Shown here one piece after another: positions 58,541 to 64,000 of a stretch of 64,000 nt of DNA. The position numbers and the translations under genes are program-made. The notes below the pieces were generated by a model, which ran no database searches, had not been told where the DNA came from, and was given only the letters and a program-made list of their open reading frames with translations. The stretch covers positions 806,001-870,000 of the forward strand of contig NZ_ATLK01000001.1 in assembly GCF_000737845.1 (NCBI RefSeq), given 5' to 3'. The first letter of the stretch is position 1, and each line of letters begins with the position of its first letter. This stretch comes from Bifidobacterium bombi DSM 19703. Lineage in GTDB: Bacteria; Actinomycetota; Actinomycetes; Actinomycetales; Bifidobacteriaceae.

Positions 58541-61500
58541 TCACCCATCGTCATCAAAGCTCTCGTCGACACCTTCACGCAGCTGGGCAACGATTTCCTC
58601 GCCTGTTTTATGGCTTGCATGAATCTCCCGCCCGGACTCATCCGATTCATTCAGATAATACAGTGTAGCGTCGATTCGCTCCAAAGGCACGCTCTCGCTC
58701 ACCGAGAACAAAAGACGGTACATATCCAATTGAGCGAGCTTGCGTTCGACCTCGTCCTTCGCCACGGGCTTGCGTCCCGTCTTCCAATCCACGATGGTGT
58801 AACGTCCATCGTCGACCCGATCGTCGCCCTCCTTGTCATCAATGCCGCCATAAAAGACGGCGTCGAGCTTGCCGTTGATGATTTCGCCCCCAAGCTGTGC
58901 GACTGAAGCCACAATCTGCATTTCGGCGGCGAATGGCCTGCGCCTCGACCAACGCGATCGGGCAAGACGCCGTTCCCAGGTAAGCACGTGGCTTTCCTGC
59001 AGAGCCTGGCCGCAATCCATGTCCGTCGCACCGGACTCCATGCGCGACATGTCGGCATCAAGTTCGGCAAGCATGTCCTCGCGCGTTTCGCCCACACCGG
59101 ACAGCATCAGGGCCCCGCCCTGCGTATCTGCCCCAAGCCCCTGATCGGTCAACGCCGATTCCGGGCCGTAGTATGCCTTCACGAAACGTTCCGCCCAGGA
59201 ATGCAAGCGCGTTCCCGCCTGGGCTGCAGGCGACGATACGACAGGAATCGGGCGTACCAATGCACGCCAGTAACGTCTCGACTGGGCCTCATCGAGATGA
59301 CCGGTGCGGGCCTGGATATCGGTGACGTTCTGTCGTCGTTTGGACAACAGGCGTTCACCGCGACGACGAACGTCGGCGTCCAACAATCCATCGCCCACCT
59401 CTCGTGGTCGGTACCCGGACACCGACGGGGCATCATCCGTCCCGCCATCTTCCGGTGCCTCACGGTCGAAGGCGTTCCAGGGCATGAGATCAGGGTCGTC
59501 AAGCAGGGCCTGGGCTCTGACGAACAGGGAGTCATCCGCAACCGGGCCGGCCGACCGACTGGTCTCCATGATGGCAGGTGCACAGCCGGCATCAGAGTCT
59601 GCGTAGGAACCATCACCGGAACACTCGATATGTGCAGCAGTGGAATCCTTCCGCGACTGTAGACCACCCCGCACGTCCCGGACGCGATCGGCCGACCAAC
59701 GCAGACGCGAAGCCAAGGCCGGACTCATGTCCGAGGGCCAAACAAGATCGCGACTCGCCTCGTCATCGTCGACCGGCTCAGACCATGCCTGAACCACCAC
59801 GGCATCACAATACGACTCGGCGGCCTCGCCAACGAAAATACCTTCAGGTGCCGGCGAGCCGAGATCCATCAGCGTGTGCCCACCATGACCCTTCGATGCC
59901 GATGCCCCCTCTTGCTCTGATGAGTCGCCGGCTTCCGCCGTGGCCATGCCGACCACCTGGCCCACGTCGAGCGCGCCAGGCCCCTGCATCGAGCGGCATG
60001 CCTCATTCCAAAAATCGGAAGGCTTGCCGACCTTCCTCGTCATCCCCCCATTATCGGGGATGCGAGTGAGATCGTTGCCCTTGCTGTACGTGAGGAGCGC
60101 ATCATACCGGGCGCGCGTCAGAGCCACGTACATCAGCCGACGCTCGTCCGCGTGCAGACGACGCCCGTATTCCTCTCGGGGAGTAGGTCGGTCATCGTCT
60201 TCCCTTTGCTTATCGGGTAACCTCAGCCCAGCGACATCATGGAAAATCTCATCATCATCCACACCGGCTTGTGCCGAGCCTTCATCCGAACGCGAAGGTA
60301 CCCCCACGCCCTGCAGACGAGTGACGCCGGCGGATTCCTCCGTTCCGTTCCGCGCGAAACCTGACAAATGGCCGGGCAGTATCGCGGCATCGGCACGCAC
60401 CGGCACGGGCACCGCCGTGGGATCATCCAACCAGGTGTCGGCCTGCTCCGCGTATTCACCGGGAGACCAGCGGCCGTCCACGAAGGACCCCTCGCGCTTC
60501 TCCTCGATATGCAGCCCATTGCCCTGGTTACTGGGGAAACCTCCGGCCCTGAGGCCCACCACAGCCACCGCATCCCACTCCAGACCCTTGGCTTGGTGGA
60601 TGGTCATCAGAGCCACATCGACCGGCTCGGAAGCCATGAGCTGAGAGTCGTCGGGAACGTCCTTAAGCGAGTCCAGCCAGCCCACGAAGCCACGCAACGA
60701 AGGCGCCTCATCGCCGGCGATCTCGTTGCAATACGTCTGCGACAACGAAACGAGCGTGTCGAAGGCCGAATGCGCCAGAGCCGCCGATACGGGCTTGTCC
60801 GGCTCATGGACAGCCTGCGCCACCACCGTGTCGATGTCAAGCCCGAGCGCCTCGACGGCCGAACGAATCTGAGCCTCCAGCGAATGGTTCGCCTGCACAG
60901 CGCGCAAAGCGTCCCCGGCACGCGCGATCGCCTCGGCCCCTCGCACGCTGAATCGTGTATCGCCGGGTAGGAAGGAACGAAGCTGCGGATCGCTGAGAAC
61001 ATCAGGCAGGTACACCATGTTCGGTACGACATCGCGATGCTCCTTGAGCACCTGGGCACGTTGCGCATGCCCCATGTCCTCAGAAGCAAGCCCCGCCTCC
61101 ACCAGCGCCTGGAAACGGCAGTCGTCGTTGCGACGGTTGGTCAATGACGCCAAGGCACCCAAATCGTGCGCGCCAAGCGCGAACCTGGGCGTAGCCAACA
61201 GACGCATCAACGACCCCGAATCCGTATGGTCACCGACCGCACGGAGCAGTGCCAGCACATCGCGCACATCCGGGCGCTCCAGCAAAGCCGAATAGCCGAT
61301 CATCACCGTGGACAGCCCATGCGCTTCGAGCCCTTCCGCAAACTGCGGCATCTTGTTTTTGGAACGGAACAGCACGGCCACATGCGGTCTGGCATCATGC
61401 ACGGAACCACCGTCGTGAGTGTAGCGTCGAATGGCTTCACGGGCGAACCTGGCCACGGCGTCTATTTCCTGACCAAGTGTCTGGAAGCCCAACACACCCA

Positions 61501-62968
61501 AGGTGCCTTCCGGAGCGTTCTCGACCGCCCTGAGGGGTGATACGTCGACTTCGCGTACGGACGATGCCCCTTCGCACGACGCCTCAAGACGCAGGGGTCG
61601 CGTGAGATTGTTGGCTGCCTGAAGCACCACACGCGAATTGCGCCGGGTGACGCTCAAGGCATGCGGCCGGTAATCCGACGGCATGCCGAAATCCTTGATG
61701 AACAGACGGAACGCGCCCGGGCTGGCACCGCGCCACGCATATATGGATTGGAACGGATCGCCCACCGCATTCACCGAGGACAGACCACCATCGACGTCAT
61801 GAACCCTGTCACGCGATTGAGGATGGAACAGGGCAGCGATGAGCTCGGCTTGAGTGGTGGACGTGTCCTGATACTCGTCCAAAAGCACATGCGTGTATTG
61901 CTGCCGCACCTTACGGCTTATGGAGGGGAACCTGGACACCAATTCATACGCCGCGACGGTGAAATCACTGAACTCAGCCATGTTGAGTTCCTTTTTCCTC
62001 CGGCCGTATGCCTCGACGAGGTTCAGGAGGACCTCACGCCTGCGCACGACCTCACGGCGCGAGCGGACCTCGAACGCGGCATGGACGTACATCCTAGTGG
62101 CATATTCACGGCAAGCCAGCTCATACTTCTCCTCGCTCTTCCTGCCCCGCTTCGGAGGCTTGGGCTCGCCCGGATCCTCGTCGGGCAACGGCTGCCCATC
62201 GAGATATCTGTCCACGTAACCTTCAAGAAACCCGTCCAGCGCATCCACCAGCCCGGCATCGTATGCCCGGATACGTTTGATGGCTTCCGGCACGCTGCCG
62301 CAGCCGCCACCGATCATGGACGAGCCAATGGCCGACGACAGCGCAAGCACCTGTCTGACGAGCGTGGTGAAATCACCGAAGTCATCGGGATTCACCTCAT
62401 CCATATGCTCGTCGACCACTTGCACGGCCAACTGCCAGGCACCAGCGTCGCTGAGGGGCTGGGTGTTCTGGTCGAAGCCCACCAACAATCCGTACCGGCG
62501 CACGATCGACTGAAAGAACGCGTCGTATGTGAACACCGAAGGCTTGAGGAACATCCTGGAAGCAGACGACCTTCCAGAGCCGCCGTCGGCCGGCTCGCCG
62601 GAAACAGCATCCGATACGGCGGCACCGACTCTGCCCAGAAGTTCCGAGGCCGCCTTGCGCGTGAACGTCAAGCCCAATATCTTCTCCGGCGGCACCGACC
62701 GACGTATCAGTTCAATGATCCGATGCGTCATGGTGTAGGTCTTGCCCGATCCGGCCCCGGCGACGACCAGCATGTCCTCATTCAAAGCCGCGTCGATGAC
62801 CGCGGCCTGCTCCACGGTAGGCTTGTCCTTGGAAGCCTTGTCCGGCTGGCAAGGCGCGGACGACCCGCCTACATCAGCTCGGCCTCCCTCATACTGGGCG
62901 CGTTCATCTGCGATACCCACGCCCATGGCACGGGCGCCATCCGGCGAATGACCATCTGTTTTGTCCAT
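58541..62968 (-). CDS. UvrD-family helicase-nuclease, AdnB-like
   Basis: A 1475-residue DNA helicase-nuclease. After a 50-residue leader: motif I VVAGAGSGKTYTMTH (about 68-82), LGLTFTRKAASELL, motif II LLDEYQDTSTTQAEL, motif III VGDPFQSIYAWRGASPG, motif V MTIHQAKGLEWDAVAV and motif VI LMYVALTRARYDALLTYS. The last 150 residues form a RecB-type nuclease with GGEIINGKLDAVFYGG and YTIVDWKTGRKP. It should end-resect double-strand breaks with its neighbour, as AdnAB does in mycobacteria. It is longer than mycobacterial AdnB, mainly through low-complexity inserts after motifs III-V. GGGGGAG lies 2 nt before the ATG at 62968, 8 bp after the upstream gene's stop. Confidence 0.9.
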   Translation of the reverse strand: MDKTDGHSPDGARAMGVGIADERAQYEGGRADVGGSSAPCQPDKASKDKPTVEQAAVIDAALNEDMLVVAGAGSGKTYTMTHRIIELIRRSVPPEKILGLTFTRKAASELLGRVGAAVSDAVSGEPADGGSGRSSASRMFLKPSVFTYDAFFQSIVRRYGLLVGFDQNTQPLSDAGAWQLAVQVVDEHMDEVNPDDFGDFTTLVRQVLALSSAIGSSMIGGGCGSVPEAIKRIRAYDAGLVDALDGFLEGYVDRYLDGQPLPDEDPGEPKPPKRGRKSEEKYELACREYATRMYVHAAFEVRSRREVVRRREVLLNLVEAYGRRKKELNMAEFSDFTVAAYELVSRFPSISRKVRQQYTHVLLDEYQDTSTTQAELIAALFHPQSRDRVHDVDGGLSSVNAVGDPFQSIYAWRGASPGAFRLFIKDFGMPSDYRPHALSVTRRNSRVVLQAANNLTRPLRLEASCEGASSVREVDVSPLRAVENAPEGTLGVLGFQTLGQEIDAVARFAREAIRRYTHDGGSVHDARPHVAVLFRSKNKMPQFAEGLEAHGLSTVMIGYSALLERPDVRDVLALLRAVGDHTDSGSLMRLLATPRFALGAHDLGALASLTNRRNDDCRFQALVEAGLASEDMGHAQRAQVLKEHRDVVPNMVYLPDVLSDPQLRSFLPGDTRFSVRGAEAIARAGDALRAVQANHSLEAQIRSAVEALGLDIDTVVAQAVHEPDKPVSAALAHSAFDTLVSLSQTYCNEIAGDEAPSLRGFVGWLDSLKDVPDDSQLMASEPVDVALMTIHQAKGLEWDAVAVVGLRAGGFPSNQGNGLHIEEKREGSFVDGRWSPGEYAEQADTWLDDPTAVPVPVRADAAILPGHLSGFARNGTEESAGVTRLQGVGVPSRSDEGSAQAGVDDDEIFHDVAGLRLPDKQREDDDRPTPREEYGRRLHADERRLMYVALTRARYDALLTYSKGNDLTRIPDNGGMTRKVGKPSDFWNEACRSMQGPGALDVGQVVGMATAEAGDSSEQEGASASKGHGGHTLMDLGSPAPEGIFVGEAAESYCDAVVVQAWSEPVDDDEASRDLVWPSDMSPALASRLRWSADRVRDVRGGLQSRKDSTAAHIECSGDGSYADSDAGCAPAIMETSRSAGPVADDSLFVRAQALLDDPDLMPWNAFDREAPEDGGTDDAPSVSGYRPREVGDGLLDADVRRRGERLLSKRRQNVTDIQARTGHLDEAQSRRYWRALVRPIPVVSSPAAQAGTRLHSWAERFVKAYYGPESALTDQGLGADTQGGALMLSGVGETREDMLAELDADMSRMESGATDMDCGQALQESHVLTWERRLARSRWSRRRPFAAEMQIVASVAQLGGEIINGKLDAVFYGGIDDKEGDDRVDDGRYTIVDWKTGRKPVAKDEVERKLAQLDMYRLLFSVSESVPLERIDATLYYLNESDESGREIHASHKTGEEIVAQLREGVDESFDDDG

Positions 62969-62976
62969 GTCTCCCC

Positions 62977-64000
62977 CTAAGCCGTTCTCGTCTCGTACAC
63001 AGTGTCTACCTGTCCGGCGCACACGGGACACACCGTCGGCATCGTGCAGTAATGATCGTGTTGCTGATACGCCGTGAACCTACGCGAGCGCGAAGCCGCG
63101 GCCGCGTAAAACACACGCGAGATCATGGTCAGCGACCAGACGACCTGGGTTCCACGCAGGCCGACGAAACCCCGCCACGCATTCTGACTCACGCCGCTAG
63201 GTGCTTCCTCGGGAAGGTTAGGAACGTCGTAGAGGCGCCCGGGCTGAGGATAGCCCCTACGCGCCAGGAACGCGGTGTCGTTGAGATGCCCCGAAACGAA
63301 CAGCGGTGGCTGGAACTTCGCTTCGGGAGCGGATCCGTACGCTGCGGGGGCACCATCCTTCTCGGTGTCAAACAGCATGGCCTTGCTAATACGAGGCACC
63401 GCTAACGGGGTCCGCCCCTGCCTAGCGGATGCGAAACCTCCGTTCGAGAGACCATCGAAACCATGGACATCACCCACCGGAAAAGCGAGGCCGAGCTGAT
63501 AGCACACCAACTGCAAATCGTTGAACATGGCCTTGGGGGTATGTGCGTGACCGGTCTTGTAATCCACTATCCTCACGTCGCCTTCGCCGGTGGCGTCAAG
63601 CCCCCTGCGCCATTCCAGACGGTCGATGGTTCCATGTATCCCCACGGACATGCCCGCGCTGACGCCCTCAGGCCAACCTCCGACAAGGAATCCCATGATG
63701 CCCATAACATCGGTACGACCTATGTCCTCCACGGAAGGCACCGCGTTGTAGGACGCAAGAACGTCGTCGAAGGATACCTGCGCCGTGAATTCGCGTTCGC
63801 ATTGCACCTGGGTGAGGATACCGATGGGGATGTCCTCCTGCTTCAGGGCGTCACGTTTCCCATTGCCGCCCGGATAATCCGACTGATTGGAGGCGACGAA
63901 ATACGATGCGATGTGCCCCAACGTCGTTCTGGCATTCATGTCCTTGGCGATGGCCTTATAACGTTGTGCGGGATCGACGATGGAATCGGGCTCCGTGCGC
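62977..64000 (-). CDS. AdnA-like helicase-nuclease, C-terminal part (cut by window edge)
   Basis: Only the last 341 or so codons are in the window; the frame is open through position 64000. It carries the RecB-type nuclease: GIHGTIDRLEWRRGL and VRIVDYKTGHAH supply the catalytic Asp and Lys, and LQLVCYQLGLAFPVG a Gln-Tyr motif. The end has three Cys (HYCTMPTVCPVCAG) and an earlier one (VQCEREF); an iron-sulfur cluster of AddB type would need C-x2-C-x5-C, while here the order is C-x5-C-x2-C, so the cluster is unsure. The helicase part lies outside. It precedes the AdnB-like gene by 8 bp, as in the adnAB operon. Confidence 0.85.
   Translation of the reverse strand, partial: RTEPDSIVDPAQRYKAIAKDMNARTTLGHIASYFVASNQSDYPGGNGKRDALKQEDIPIGILTQVQCEREFTAQVSFDDVLASYNAVPSVEDIGRTDVMGIMGFLVGGWPEGVSAGMSVGIHGTIDRLEWRRGLDATGEGDVRIVDYKTGHAHTPKAMFNDLQLVCYQLGLAFPVGDVHGFDGLSNGGFASARQGRTPLAVPRISKAMLFDTEKDGAPAAYGSAPEAKFQPPLFVSGHLNDTAFLARRGYPQPGRLYDVPNLPEEAPSGVSQNAWRGFVGLRGTQVVWSLTMISRVFYAAAASRSRRFTAYQQHDHYCTMPTVCPVCAGQVDTVYETRTA

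Overview
The window is a GC-rich actinobacterial chromosome segment, most probably from Bifidobacterium or a close relative in the Bifidobacteriaceae. The evidence is a GroEL ending in GADMGY, a gluABCD-type transporter, a polyphosphate glucokinase, a DUF3516 helicase, an actinobacterial LexA box (CGAAC-N4-GTTCG), a bS22-type mini-protein and CIRCE control of groEL. No rRNA, tRNA, insertion sequence, phage gene or CRISPR array was seen.

Layout. 0.1-9.3 kb: a large TPR-like protein of unknown role, a polytopic membrane protein, an aminotransferase, ppgK and a GT2 glycosyltransferase. 9.6-12.9 kb: an FMN riboswitch followed by a RibU-like S component and one polypeptide fusing both ECF ATPases to the EcfT permease, that is, a riboflavin uptake operon. 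13.2-20.5 kb: an amidohydrolase, a 2-hydroxyacid dehydrogenase, rarA behind an SOS box, and a DUF3516 helicase. 20.7-24.2 kb: gluA-gluB-gluC-gluD. 24.7-34.7 kb: aspS, hisS, a DUF349 protein, clpC, a DUF3027 protein and a cold-shock protein. 34.8-37.6 kb: a two-component system. 37.7-41.2 kb: an accessory surface locus. 41.7-43.7 kb: groEL and the 29-codon bS22 gene. 43.7-47.1 kb: a membrane-anchored protein, a MerR/cupin pair with its operator, and radA. 47.4-50.3 kb: a second polar amino acid ABC transporter. 50.4-58.4 kb: ribF, rnj, dapA, dapB, an MFS permease and a GNAT acetyltransferase. 58.5 kb to the end: two UvrD/nuclease proteins of AdnAB type, the second cut by the window edge.

The most unusual region is 37.7-41.2 kb. 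A BspA-like LRR surface protein is split into two reading frames exactly at a run of eight A on the coding strand, and one base less fuses them into a single open frame carrying a membrane anchor. The neighbouring TPM-domain gene is broken in the same way at a run of seven T, inside its signal peptide. Either this is a homopolymer-slippage (phase-variable) surface locus or the assembly has two homopolymer errors; raw reads would decide.

Other regulatory signals are an SOS box and -10 element directly before rarA, a MerR operator in the cupin/merR promoter spacer, two CIRCE elements before groEL, and several genes with a -10-like hexamer exactly 6 nt before the start codon and no clear Shine-Dalgarno sequence, suggesting leaderless transcripts.
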